This document shows, one piece after another, positions 1-12,543 of a DNA stretch of 64,000 nucleotides. How positions within the stretch are numbered: the first letter of the stretch is position 1; each line of letters opens with the position of its first letter. The DNA lies in the NCBI RefSeq assembly GCF_014898815.1, contig NW_026515541.1, forward strand, positions 1,054,001 through 1,118,000, read 5' to 3'. The position numbers and the translations under genes were made by a program. The stretch comes from Panonychus citri (taxonomy: Eukaryota; Arthropoda; Arachnida; Trombidiformes; Tetranychidae). A model generated the notes under the pieces. That model did not search any database. It had not been told where the DNA came from and saw only the letters and a program-made list of their open reading frames with translations.

Positions 1-779
1 CAAAAGTTAATTCCAGGTTAATTGTTGTTGGAAAGTTTTGTTATTCTGATTAACTTTACATTGGTATGAAAACTTTGATTCTTAAGCATTTTTGTTGTAG
101 TTAATTGTCAAGGAAGTAAATTAATTGACTGTTGATTGTTAATTAGCCAAGTAAATCATTTCTAAACAAGTTTAGATGGGTTTTAATTGTGAAAATCATC
201 ATTTAAAGTGTTCAACTTAATCATAATGGTTTAAATTTTATGATTAAAAATACTACAAACTTATCAACTAAATAACAACGATAACAATTAAAACTGATCT
301 AATCATTAGATTAGCTTGAGTGCTAATGATTATTAACAATCTAAATGAAGAAAATAAAAACAGAGATTTCAAACAATCAGTTGATTACATTGATTACAAG
401 TCATCCCTTTAATCAACATCATCATTAACTTGATTACAATTAAGTTTTGATTACAAGTTTAAAGGGCGTTGGAAAGTTCAAGTCTCAAAATGATAACAAC
501 AAACAATAAAAGTTAGTTAACTTATCGTTAATTGTTGTGTTACTATCGTTTTTTTATTGTTGATGATGATGATCAGTAGGAGTAACAATTAACTGAATGA
601 ATTAAAAAAAAGGAACCACAATTAATAGTAACATTAAATCACATCAAACAATACAAGAGGGATACTAAACAATAACAACAATCAACGGATGATCAACCAA
701 GCTGATATTACAGTTTTGTTAGTTTGAATCTATGTTAACTAATTCATTACAACAATCAACAAAGTAATTAACTTGACAG

Positions 780-897
780 CGGACATTTTTACCCACCTCA
801 GTTTCCTCTCTCCTTGATGATCTCACCTTACCCACCACAGTTGAATCCCAGCCCTTGGAGCCTCCGCCTTCAAGATATGAGCTTGAGTATTGAATGA
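780..897 (+). other. Candidate terminal coding exon (weak)
   Basis: A patch much richer in G and C than its surroundings follows a possible acceptor (ttgacag, ending at 779). It stays open for 38 codons to a TGA at 895-897. The predicted peptide is rich in Pro, Tyr and Gln, including YPPQF and YPPQL, and begins Gly-His-Phe. It could be the last exon of a plus-strand gene that begins before the window. No domain is recognised and an in-frame stop lies just upstream at 769, so it would have to be entered by splicing. Chance is a fair alternative. Confidence 0.2.
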
Positions 898-2771
898 ACA
901 GAAAAAGTTACCACCAGAATCAACTTGTAATTAGATATTAATACAACAATTAACTATCACTGTTGATAGCAATTAACAAGCAATTAAAAGTTTACAAGGA
1001 GGAAGCAAATATCATTAGAGGTTGAGAAAAGCGGGAAAAGTCAATGAAGGAGGAGGAGGAGGATGGTGGATGGTGGATGATAAATGCTCATCCGGAAGAG
1101 AAAGAGGGAGAAAGATGAAAGAGATGAAGATGAGAAATGATGATAAAAGGTAATTATCATCATTCGATAATTAAAATGATCATGATGAAGAGCTAATTGT
1201 TTCATAATAAACTAGTGATTATGACAATCCATTGATTTGTTTACGGTTAACATGTCAACTATTTACTGATTGTTATTGTTAATTGTTCACAATTGGGATC
1301 ATCATGATGATTAATTTAATTCTAATTGCTAGTTAATTGAGGGATCAACCTTTTCTCCCTTCATATTTATCATCATAATTAATATTAATTCAGTTCTTTT
1401 TGTTCACCAAAAAGTTTATTATCTTCATTTTTTTGCCTTAATTCCGGTTAATTTTTCAATGATTTTATATTAAACAATGAGATTCAGTTAATGAATAAAT
1501 GATGATGACAATAATCATCATGGAACCGGAAATATCATGACAATGGGTGAGAAAAGGGGCTGATTGAATAGGAATAAGATGAAAGAGTAAAGAAGAAGAA
1601 AAAAATAAGAATTAGAACTTTTTTTTCATCGATTTTTTTTCTTTTCTATCAACCAACTAAACTTTTAGATAGTTTTACTTTTTTATTCTCGATTATTATT
1701 ATTTTGATTTAACTAATTGTTTAAGTTAATTAATTGCTTTCTCTCAGTTAGTAACAATAACGATAGAAAAATTAAGATTTCTCATCATCATTATATCTTC
1801 ATGGGGATGGATGATGATTCTGATCATGGTGAAGAAATAAGCAGAAAAAAACTAATTACATATTAATCAAATGGAAATGATTAATGATATTATTTAGACG
1901 GAACATTTTTTTTCTTCCTATCCTGATGATAACAATTAATTTGATCAGAACTTTTTTTCTTAAGGTTATTAAAGATTCTGAGTATTTCACCATGATGAGG
2001 ATGATGATCATCTTTGTATTTAAGATCATTAAATTGAAAAGATAGTGGAAAATAAGTAATTACTTTAAAGTGAAAAAAGGATGAACATGGAGATGATGAG
2101 GATGAGGATGCTGAAGGAATAAAATTCATTAATGATTTTCTCTCTCTCTCTCTCTCTCATTCTCTCTCTTGCTGGGTAATAAGATACTTAAGATGATAAA
2201 TAATAATAATCGCTATGTTAATGATAGATAATGTTATTTTATGAACATGAGTTAAAACCGGAAGTTTAAAGTTATGATGATGAAGTGATGAGGATGCTGA
2301 TGATAGAGCTGGTGGTGGACAGAAAAGGTTGTTGATTATGTATCAAACTTTGGGTGATGAAAGGTACTCATTAGTGGATGAGTATGGTGGAGATGATGAC
2401 GATCAGATGAGTGTGAGAGATGATGATGGTGGATAAGGTAAACTGAGGGAGTGATGCGGTGGGTGAAAAAAGGGAAGGAGGAAAAAAAAGAAATGAAAGT
2501 GAAAAGAATAGCTGATAAAAAGAGAATTCTCAGCCATTTTTATTTTACTCTCTTTCTCTTTTTTTCATTAAACAAAGAGAGGGATGATGAAAGAGAAATG
2601 AAGAAGTGGGAGGGTGGGGGCTGAGGGAGAGAGGAAACAATAGCAACTGGGAGTATAAAGACTGGGAGGGAATGAGAAAAGTATAAAAATAATGGAGCAA
2701 ATGAAATGGATGAAGATGAGGATGGAGAAGATTCTTGAATGAAGTAATTAAAATTCACAATCGATGCAATA

Positions 2772-2775
<4 letters not shown>

Positions 2776-2848
<73 letters not shown>
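2776..2848. repeat. (GA)n microsatellite, about 73 bp
   Basis: An uninterrupted GA dinucleotide run, the longest in the left 10 kb. It is of the same class as the microsatellite into which the retroelement at 10108-21535 inserted. Confidence 0.97.
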
Positions 2849-2851
<3 letters not shown>

Positions 2852-5800
2852 GGGGGGAAAATGTTCGAACTTTTTATCTTCTTTCTTTTTCTCTTACTTC
2901 TTATGTGCTCCCTCTTGCTCCTTTGTGGGGATATAAGATGAAGAGGATCATCATCCAAATGATCAAGAAGATGAGGATGCTGATGAAGATAATGAAAATG
3001 ATGAAGAGAGGAAGATGCAGGGAGGGGGAAGTTTTTTCTTCTCTTTTTTAATTTTTTTATTATTCTTATATTTTTTTTCTCTCTTATTCTTCTTATTCTT
3101 TACATTCATTTGGATTCTGAGGATGATGACAACAGGGATAGAGAATGAATTAAATACATGGATCTAGATGAGAATAGTGGTGGAGAAATTATGAATTCTC
3201 TTCTTCTTCATCTTTTTTCTTAAGATATTCCAAGAATTTTAAGAAATAGAATTTACAATTTATATTCTAATGAATTTCTCTTTTATCTTTGAACTTTTTT
3301 CTCTCAACTTTCTTATTTATTTTCGTTTATTAATCATCATAATTACTAATTATCATCGTAATCAGAAAAGAATCAACTGATTAGATTGCTGAATTTAATT
3401 CAATTGCAATATCGATTCAACAAACTTTAAGATAACACTGATTGTTTGGGTTGATCGATGTTTTTTAATGATTAAGTTAATCAAAAAGATGTTGGATTAA
3501 TTTGATTGTGTTTTTGTTTCCATGTTAATAACGGATCGTTGATTTAAACATGAAAATTGATTAAATATTGAAGATAAAGGATTAGGATGATGATGATTAT
3601 GATGATGATAAGTTGAATGATAAATAAAAGACAAGGGGGTGAAAGTTAATTTCTCCGAGATTAATTGTAATGAAAAGTTATTAATATTACCTAAAGCAAA
3701 AGATTATAATTGTCTCTCTATTGAGGATTAACGATTCTGTCATTTTCTTTGTATTGGAATATGGATTAACTATCTTCATGTAATAACATCTTAATTAATT
3801 AAATGTTGAGGATGATGAGGAGACGATGATGTGTCAGCTTAAGAAGAGGAAGAGAGAGAGAGAGAGAGAGAGACTTTTGAACATCTTCATCATCTTTGAA
3901 TATAATGAAAAAAAGAGGATAAATATTATCAACAAACATAAATGTGTCATGTAAATATGAAGGATGAAAGTGATGATGGTGATGCGGATGCTAGATTGGG
4001 ATGAGGATGCTAATAGTTGACGGTGGGGTGACTTTTTTTTTCCTTACACACCTTAATCGGAATGTCACCTTACTGTTTATAATTATCATTAACTTTGATT
4101 CTAAATGATGTTAATACTTTTACCACTTAACATGAAACAATTTACATCCTTGTCAAGTTAATTGATTAATTAGATTCAATTATTTATGAATGAGTTTTTT
4201 TCCTCTTCCATTTAATCAAATTAGATGATCAACTTTTCTCTCTTTCTCTCTCTCTTGTCACCTTAATTAAATCAGGTAACATCATCATCATGGTTGTTAA
4301 TTAGTCTTCTTATTAACCAGAACAACTTTTTTTTGGTAACTATTTTTTTCTGCATCCTCATCACTTTTTTTGTTCATCCCTGTCACTTTTTCCTACTAAT
4401 TGTTGCATGTTAATTGTGATTTAATTTACTAATTGTTCCCAATTTAAGGTCAAATTATCAACTAGTGATCTATTAATTCAACAGAATGTGAGTAAGTTTT
4501 TTAATGAATGAAATTGAAAAACATTGAGAATCAAAGTTTTACCTTCATGAACCATTAGCTTCTAATATCCTCTTAACTATGTTTAATTGTGATCTACTTA
4601 ATGATCCCTTGCATGGTAAATACAATGAGGATGATGAGTATTCTCATTGGGATAAGTTTTCCAATGAAGATGAGAATTGAAGATAATGAGGATGGATGAT
4701 GATGATATTAGTACATAAGGAGTCATGTAGCATGACGATAGATGATAATGAAGAGAAGAGTAAAAAAAACATCCGATAGTTTTCATCTCCTATAAGAGAG
4801 ATATACTGATGAGGAAGATAAAGAAGATGAGAATGAAGATGATGAAGATGATTTTATATAAATGAATTGTGATTAAAAGTGAGAAAATTAGAAACAAGTA
4901 AAAAAAAAGTTAATGAGAGATGAAGAAAGTTAATCAACTCTAATGAGGTCAGTAAATCAAAGGCGAAGGTCAGTCGGTGATTAGTAATTGGATTCTAAGG
5001 TCAAGTTATATGTTAAAATGAAGATGATGTTACTATCAAAGGAATGGTCAGTTGAATACTGACCAGAACTTTTCATCTTCTTCCATCTCTTTGTGGTTCC
5101 AAAATTCATCAGAAATTCATACGATTCTGATAAACTTTCAGTTCTATTGATAAAGTTTTTTGATACAATTTCGCTGAGCGATTAACAATTTCAACTCAAC
5201 TTTACGTTTCCCATCAAATTGATTTGATTGTTTAATTTAATTAACTTTGTTTTACAAGAGTTCACTTCTAATTAAAATGGTTCACTTAATTATCATGGAA
5301 AAGTATAAACATAAAAAAGCAACATAAGATTCAGGAGATTCTGAAAAAAAGATTGGAACTTTTTTTTCGAGTGAAACTTATTCATCTTGAGGGATTTGTC
5401 TTAATTGTAATTATTTAGTAACATGGTTTAATTAAGATTCACTATTTTAGAGATTGGGTGACACAATTAATTTTAATCAACATTGAAGATAATTGAGTAA
5501 ACATTGACTGTTGATTAGATTGAATTAGCTGGAATTAAATTAAATGATGGATAAAATTTTTCGAGTTTGAAAAAGTCGATTAGATGATTAAGAAAATTTC
5601 AAGTTATTCATTAGCAGGGAAATTAAAGGAAGTTGGAAATGAATATAATCCATCAGGTGAATCATCTTCTTCTCTTCATCGTCAAACTAATCATCTTCAT
5701 CTTGAAGAAAATTTCGGCGAAAAAAAGTTCATAATCAACCCCATTATTCAGCTTGATTGGTTTTTCCTTAAATATTAACTCCAAGTAAATTCATTATCAT

Positions 5801-7590
5801 CATCATTTCTTTAGCATCCTCATCACTCTCATACCTACATGATGATGATGATGATGATAAGTAACTTTAATTTCACCTTCATAATGTTTAATATAACTTT
5901 ATCTTAGATAATTTTTACAACAGTCGACAGCATTAATGATAACCCTTAACTAAGAAAATAGCTGATGAAGGGAGTGGTTGAAAAAGGATGAGGATGATAA
6001 TCATCATCATCATCATCATCTTACTCTGGAGAGTATGAAGATAAGTTTGTTAACTTTAAATTTACGAGTTTTTTTTTATCATAAACTTTTTTTTCCTGTT
6101 AATTTACTTTCATTAACTTAAGAGCGAGAGGATGAGGATGATAATGATGATTTCTAACTGGTATCAGTGGAGGATTTTTTCCAACTTCCTCTCCCTCTCT
6201 TCATCCAGCATCCTCACTCTCACTTTTATCAACCATTTAACCAAATTTAACCTAATTATCAAATGCTAATAATTTACAAGTTTAATATTAAAAAAGTTCG
6301 AGTTGAACAGAAAAAAAAATCGACAAACTTTTCATCCCATGAGCTTCATTTTTCAACGTTAATGCGTTGGGATGATTAAGAAGAAGATGAAGAAGAGAGA
6401 GAAAATGATGATGAGGATGAGGAGGTGATGATCTAAGAGAAAAGGGGGAAGTATTGATGACTATTTCTAATTGATTAGAATTGAATCATATTGATGAAAG
6501 AATTGGAACTTTTTTTTTATTCTTCTTCCTCTTCACTTGGTTTTCTACTTTTTTTTCATTAGTGATGAAGATGAGAAATGATGATAAAGATGATTAAAAA
6601 AAGTTTCTCTTTCTTTTTCTTGTCTGTTAATGAGATGAATTTGAAAGTTACTGTGGGTGGAGGATGAAGATGAGGATGAGGATGAGGGTGGGGATGGGGA
6701 AATGATGAGGATGCTAAAAGTTTAATTAGTGAACAGTTGAAACTTTAAATTCATTTGAATCTGTTGAAACAGTTAAAGTAAATATCTTACAGCAATTACA
6801 ATTAACATTGAATAATCAACTTGATTAGTTTGTTTTCTTGTTGATAATAAACTTTAACAATCAGTTAAATTAATAATCAAATTAACTTTAGTTACTCTCT
6901 AATTACTCAAGGTAAAAATCGGGTTAACCTTTTCACTTTGATTAAACTTTAATTGTTCAATTTAATCTGCTGTCTGATTAACTTAAGGTTCACTTGCTCT
7001 CACTATTGCTCACTTGATGATTGAATTAATTGATTGGTTATTGGAAGTTGATGAATGATTTTGATTAATTATCTTGACGATTGATTTAATTGTGAGTTAA
7101 GCCATTGAAAAACTAAAGAGGAAACAATAACTTTAACATTGGAACTCAATAGGAAATGCTAATGGAAAAGCTTTTAATAACTTTGATCACCTTAAATTGT
7201 GATTAATAATCAATGGAATTATTTTTTTCGGTTAATTATACTAATAACAAAACAGTAGCAATTAAGGCTCGCACACATAGAGATACATGCATACAAACAG
7301 TAACAATTAGTTGATTGTCAAAATAAAAGATGAATTAACATGGAAACAAAAAGTGCAATGATTGCATTAATTTGTTCAATCAAACATCACACAACAATTG
7401 AAATTATTAATTAAAATCGGGAAATTTAATCATGATGATAATCAACATGCTCGATATTTACCTCTCCCTCTCCACTTTCCCAGGGATTGGAAGTGTTTTA
7501 ATTACATAGGAAAAGTAAAAGAAAAAACTTTGACACGAATTTTTTTCTTCATCCTCATCATTTTAATAACCCAATTTTTTGCTATATGAT

Positions 7591-7626
7591 GAGAGAGAGA
7601 GAGAGAGAGAGACAGAGAGAGAGAGA
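7591..7626. repeat. (GA)n microsatellite with one CA interruption
   Basis: About 36 bp of GA dinucleotides broken once by a C. Similar shorter runs occur near 3850, 9250 and 9325. Confidence 0.93.
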
Positions 7627-8412
7627 TGAGAAGATGATGATGATAATGGGGTGGAGAATGATAATTTTTAATATAATGTTGATAAAGATGATGAGCTACA
7701 TTTGAAAACTAATAATTTGATTATAAGTGCGAGAGAGAGATGATGATTATGATGATGAAGAAAATGAATAATAATCATAATGAGTCCTTCTAGGCATAGG
7801 GAGGGTATAATTATAAATCTTCCCTGGATCAGTGAGGAGAGGAGAGGGTGGGGTGGGTGAAAAAAAGAGTAGCAAAAAAATGAGAAGGAGATGAGAACTC
7901 AGGAGCCAAAGACTAATTCGCAACTTTTTTTCACTCTTCAATGATCTACTTGGGTAGAATTAAATCTGATTAAAAGGCAAGGTAATATTCATCTTCCTCC
8001 TCCCATCATCCAAAACCCTCTCTCTCCCTTTTTATCATTTTTCATCACTCAGCAGTTTTTTTTATTCTTCATCTTCATCTTCATCTTTCAGCTCTTCATC
8101 TTCATCACCATTGTAAATAATACTTCATCAGCTTAGCCCCATGAAAAGGAGGACATAATTTTTTGTCAATCCCTCACCCAAGGAGCTTATGAGAGTGGGG
8201 TGGGTAAATTAGGAGAGGGTGGGTTATGGCAAGAGGTGTATGAAGATGAACAATCTGTAATTTCAAGTGAGAGAGAGAGAGACAATTATGATGATAAATT
8301 TGATGAAATTTTGTAGAGGAAAAGTTTTTACTTGCAGAAATAATTATTGCACTAAAATGATGATGATAATCAAGTGCTTTAGTTGATAATAAGTTGGTTC
8401 AAATTGATTATC

Positions 8413-8438
8413 ATGATGATGATGATGATGATGATGAT
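8413..8438. repeat. (GAT)n trinucleotide repeat
   Basis: A run of GAT/ATG triplets. It is one of many GAT or ATC runs in the window and lies outside any coding frame. Confidence 0.9.
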
Positions 8439-9011
8439 AAAATGATTACACTGGACTAGTATCAAGTTTCATTCGTATATGATTAACTTGAGACAATTAA
8501 AACTTTGATACCAATTCTGTGATTATAATCAATTGAATGATTAGCTTGAAAGTTTGATTGTAGGTTTACTTATAGAAATAATTAAATTCTAGTTGATTAA
8601 ATTGATTATTTGAAAAGTTTTCTAATGTAACAATTAACTTAATATTCATTAAGATATTTATCTTTACTCTTTGACCTCATTTAAACTTTTAATTCAGATC
8701 AATTTTTTTCCTCTCTACTTTAACAATAAGAGAGAGAGAAAAAAATTTCTTAATCATAATTAGTTATCATCTCATCATCATCATAATGAGAGGGGAAAAA
8801 CTCACATTAACTTTGGAAACTCTATAATTGGCCAGAATTTTTGAGAAGAAAATTTTTCATTTTCACCCACCATGAACCTCTCCCACTTCCCACCACCCAC
8901 TCCAAGCCAAGAGTTAAATATTATTCATCTGTAATATTTCATTAAAAAGTTGAGATTCCAACTACAATTTCCACCCCACTCTCATTATTAACTTTATCAT
9001 CGGTGGGAAAC

Positions 9012-9036
9012 AGAGAGAGAGAGAGAGAGAGAGAGA
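9012..9036. repeat. (GA)n microsatellite
   Basis: About 25 bp of perfect GA dinucleotides in noncoding DNA. Confidence 0.9.
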
Positions 9037-10107
9037 CAATCCCTTGGATGATGATCAGCATTCATCCAACTTTTCATCCTCATCAATTTATTTCTCTTTA
9101 ATTTCTGCTTCTTTCAAATGGTTTTGCTTCATCAAGCAAATTGATTGAGCTAAATCATCATCTATACAACCAGTTTCATCCTCAGCATCCTCATCCCTCA
9201 TCATTTTACTAATTGTACTCATTTCTTATATAATATTATTTACAGAAAAGGGGAGAGAGAGAGAGAGAGACCTTATCCCATTTGATAATTTACTTTTCCT
9301 TAATAAACATTAACAAAAATATAAGAGAGAGAGAGAGAGAGAGAAAGAAAAAAATCTAATCATCATTATGATTATAAAAGATGGTGCTAATTAATTTGAT
9401 TGTTTTTCATCCTCATCCTTTTTTTCACTCATAATATGCTTACATATATATTTAATACATAACATCATCAGTAAATTACCGTTAATTTGAGGGGCAACCT
9501 TTAACTTTCCTCATCACTATTATTATCATTAAATACAATTACAAATCTTAGGGTCTAATTTTTTTTTCTACTTCATTTATTATTATTATCATCATTAACT
9601 TTTATTATTATTACCGTTAGCTTTTTATATTATTGTTTTCATTATCATGTTGATTACAACTGTTATAATATAAAAACTAATTTCTTATTGTTAATTTAAT
9701 TTAATCAGTGAAAACGGTTTTTTTTTGCTTCATCTCATCTAATATCATGGGATAGGGTTAATCAAATGGTGAGTGGGTTAGTTAGTTATTCATATTGATT
9801 GTTGGATTAGTTTGATTTGTGATTATGGTTTTGATTGTGTCAGTGTTGATTAGATTATCTAATTAACTTTGATTGTATTTGTTGTCATGTTTTTGTTGTT
9901 TTCCTCTTTGTTGATTGTTGATTAGTTGTTGGGAAGAAAAAAGTTTTTTCATCTTAATTATTTTTCATATTTCATTTTTCTGATTAACTTTAATTAGTTG
10001 TTTTTATTGTTATTGGAATAGGAATTTATTTTTGCTTCTATGCTATTAAATTAAATTGTAATTAACTGACAATCTAATGAAAGATTGTGTATTTGAGAGA
10101 GAGAGAG

Positions 10108-10380
10108 TGTTTCAACAAAACACCTTAATTAATTTTCATTTAAATGATTTAATAAAAACTCTTAGAAATGACACGAAATTACATTATTAATTTTTGAAGT
10201 ATATCTATACTTGGGTTGTTGCCAACTGGCCTTTTTTTTCAAAAATGGAGGATGAGGATGAAGATAGTGACGAGGGAGCGAGGAAGAAGGGAGAGAGAAA
10301 GAGGGAAAAATTTGGTTGATGATGATGACGGTACCAGGTGGATAAACTTGTTTATCCACCTGGTTGAAATTATTAAGACA
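10108..10380 (-). repeat. 3' LTR (273 bp)
   Basis: It starts TGTTTC and ends AAGACA on the plus strand and matches 21263-21535 base for base by eye. It contains a 14-bp perfect inverted repeat at 10333-10364 and a GA-rich tract, which is CT-rich in element sense. An ATTAAA hexamer in element sense could serve as a polyadenylation signal. Confidence 0.96.
10333..10364. promoter_or_regulatory. Perfect hairpin/dyad in the 3' LTR
   Basis: ACCAGGTGGATAAA is followed by a CTTG spacer and its exact reverse complement, a 14-bp stem. It lies close to the outer element end that begins U3 in element sense, so it may bind a dimeric protein or form an RNA hairpin. CAGGTG resembles an E-box core. Its function is inferred only. 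Confidence 0.8.
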
Positions 10381-10848
10381 TCTTCCGGCGGCCATCCTCG
10401 TAAAGTCCCTTTTACGATAACCACGATCCAAACGACTCAGTCCAAATTCCATATCGAAGGTTGCAGTTAGGTTGTTCCATGTGTGATTACCAAAGAGTAC
10501 ATATAAAATATTGAAGAAAATATACTGGTTATAATTATTTAATTGATTATTGATTTAGGTGATTTGATTTGTGTTGATTTTTTTTTTTTTGACTTATGAC
10601 AATAATAACTAATTGTATAAGTACTTTTTTTTTTAATTCATTTTGTGTATTTTTTTTTTGTTTCCCAACACCAATAATACCCAATGTATATGATAAGTAA
10701 AATAAATTTAATATGGTTGATTATAACTCAGACCAATCCCATGTCGAAACTGGAGTATACGACCTTTTCTCAATAGGGTCAGTTGGAAAAACAAATAATT
10801 GATGAAAAGCTTTTTCATCGGAAGTTAGTGCATATAAATCAAGACCTT
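10381..10848 (-). other. Element 3' untranslated stretch
   Basis: No supported gene. Read in element sense, the bases next to the 3' LTR end GGAAGA, which is a poor polypurine tract; a purine run (AAAAGGGA) lies roughly 20-30 bases further upstream. Plus-strand T runs occur near 10570-10660. A short frame entering the LTR from 10452 may be the tail of the exonuclease region or chance. Confidence 0.6.
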
Positions 10849-12101
10849 CTAGTTCAGGAATACGTGACGAATAACTGAAGATGGTTCAGTTCCTTTTCCA
10901 ATCCTTCCAATTTTATCAACCGAGATAAAGTCCTCGATTTCTTCCTTCGTTGGCATTTTACCATGAGTCAAAAGTAGTTTCGTGGCTTTCTCATAACATT
11001 TAAGCGTTGCTCGAGCGTCTCTTTCAGATGAATGGCCTTGTATCAACGATTTTGAATTATCTCGATCCCAGAATTTAATAGTGAAAATTTTACCAATTTG
11101 GAGAGCGATTGGTTGTTTATCCAACGATTGATTGAACATCGTTGCAGTATCGACAATCTTTATTCCATAATGAAAATAAATCCTTGATCTATTCCTAGAT
11201 GCTCTAGATCATTCCCACCATGAACGATTACTCTTTATGAGCCAGAATCTCCTTTAATCTCGATTGGACATTAGTTAAAGGAACTCCATCAGCAAAATCC
11301 TCAATCTGGATACCGGTGATGGCTGTTTCGGATCTTTCATTCTTGTCCAATTTTTGATAGACGCGAAATAAAGATCGTGACATTGACCTTTATTACAACC
11401 AACCCATCCAACTACATTGACACAACCAACTGTTCTTCCACCACCATAACCTTCAACGTCGACAGCAACCGTTTTAATCTTCTCATCAGGAGGTCCAATG
11501 GGTTTTAATAAAGATAAATACTGTGGATTGAACTCATGATTTCTTCGGAACCAGGGTTTACCTTCATAGACCGTGAAACATTTACGACCGACGCTGTTTG
11601 ATTCACCTAGATTTCCCGCAATAGTCATAATGGTTTTATCCCTTTTGGGATTTTCTGGGCAAACAGTTCTCATATGCCCCAGTTCCAAACAGTAAGAGCA
11701 AACTCTGCACTGATCTCGCTTGTGGTCTTTACCGTAACAAGCGGTGCAATGACGATATCCAATATTAATTCGTTCTTTTGCCGGCAGTCTAGCGACATTC
11801 ATTTCCTCGAACAGTTTACTTCTCATTTCGATCAGCGTGGAGAATCCAAAGGCTTGTATCGTCAGTTTCACGAATTTCGAGAAAGACGGATCAGTAGTGA
11901 AATACCTGTAATTTCTTTCTCGATTGTATGAAATTTGAAATAGTCTGGTCGGATGTTTTCTGATTCCAGCCAACGTGACGGTACCTTCCAACTAGCGTGT
12001 ACGACTTTCTTCTTTTCCTTCGCCTGTTCTTTCGATTTTACGAACGCCATTGGTTTGCATCGATTATTTCGTTCATCAAATTTCTGGAGCCAGCGGTTCA
12101 T
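10849..12101 (-). pseudogene. Retroelement accessory region: two CCHC zinc knuckles plus REX4/ISG20-type DEDDh exonuclease, frameshifted
   Basis: Reading along the minus strand, one protein can be followed through five frames: 12101 to about 11990, 11991 to about 11340, about 11340 to 11230, about 11231 to 11165, and about 11160 to 10849. The N-terminal part is basic. Two perfect CX2CX4HX4C knuckles lie at 11748-11659. The exonuclease follows. Motif I (VDVEG, Asp and Glu) is near 11460; an AITGI segment typical of REX4/ISG20/AEN proteins is near 11320; motif II (HGGND) near 11215; IVDT near 11150; motif III (GHSSERDA, His-x4-Asp) near 11034. All five DEDDh residues are still encoded. Each frame change is equivalent to losing one base. 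The family degrades RNA 3' to 5'. This module is not a standard gypsy gene. It may be captured cargo, now broken, or may need frameshifting to be read. Confidence 0.75.
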
Positions 12102-12279
12102 GTTGAATATTTGTTTTGTTTTTGTTTTGTTTTTTTTTTTAACAACCTAAATTTCCAAATAACTATGGAAATTTTTATTAAGGGAAGAAATAATAATAAA
12201 GAAATAAAATAACCGATTAGTAAGATAATAAAGTGATTAGATAAAACATAATAATGATGATGATTGTTGGTTAAAATGA
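12102..12279 (-). other. Spacer between env tail and exonuclease region
   Basis: No coding potential is seen. The stretch is AT-rich with a plus-strand T run near 12130, which in element sense is an A run directly before the exonuclease ATG. Confidence 0.5.
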
Positions 12280-12543
12280 TTAGAATGCTGAAATTAATTG
12301 TGGTGATTGTATTGTTGGCGCTACTGGTATATACACCGAACGGGCTTTCAAATGGTTAACACACAATATGTATAACATAGTTGGAATTAAGACACAGAGA
12401 AATATGAAAGAGAACCAATTCTTTTCCAACCAATACAAAAATGAATACGTATATTCGCTTTTAGCTTCCAATTTAATTTGTTGCAATTCGATCTCTTGCA
12501 TGTCCACAAGCTCAATTTCAAAAGCTGGGACATCAGTTTCATC
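12280..12543 (-). CDS. Env C-terminal membrane-anchor segment, separated by one stop codon
   Basis: This open stretch is in the same frame as the long gag-pol-env ORF and begins right after its TAA at 12544-12546. It has no ATG until 12501, with a GTG at 12507. It encodes a charged stem, a strongly hydrophobic segment of about 20 residues of transmembrane type, and a tail of about 25 residues. In envelope proteins this is the position of the membrane anchor. As written, the main product would end before the anchor. Readthrough, separate translation or a disabling mutation are all possible. This is a fragment rather than an independent gene. Confidence 0.6.
   Translation of the reverse strand, partial: DETDVPAFEIELVDMQEIELQQIKLEAKSEYTYSFLYWLEKNWFSFIFLCVLIPTMLYILCVNHLKARSVYIPVAPTIQSPQLISAF

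Larger units (their letters stand above)
1..10107. other. Gene-poor, purine-rich noncoding region
   Basis: No open frame here has recognisable domains; those present are short and come from GA or GAT runs. The sequence is AT-rich with scattered (GA)n and (GAT)n tracts and long stretches built from GATGA and GAGGATG words. It may be intergenic DNA or introns of a gene starting outside the window. The only piece with coding-like composition is near 780-897, listed separately. Confidence 0.6.

Noticed and set aside
10162..10470. Overlapping ORFs across the LTR boundary on both strands
   Set aside because: Composition-driven frames over the LTR; two different frames on the minus strand and one on the plus overlap the same bases.
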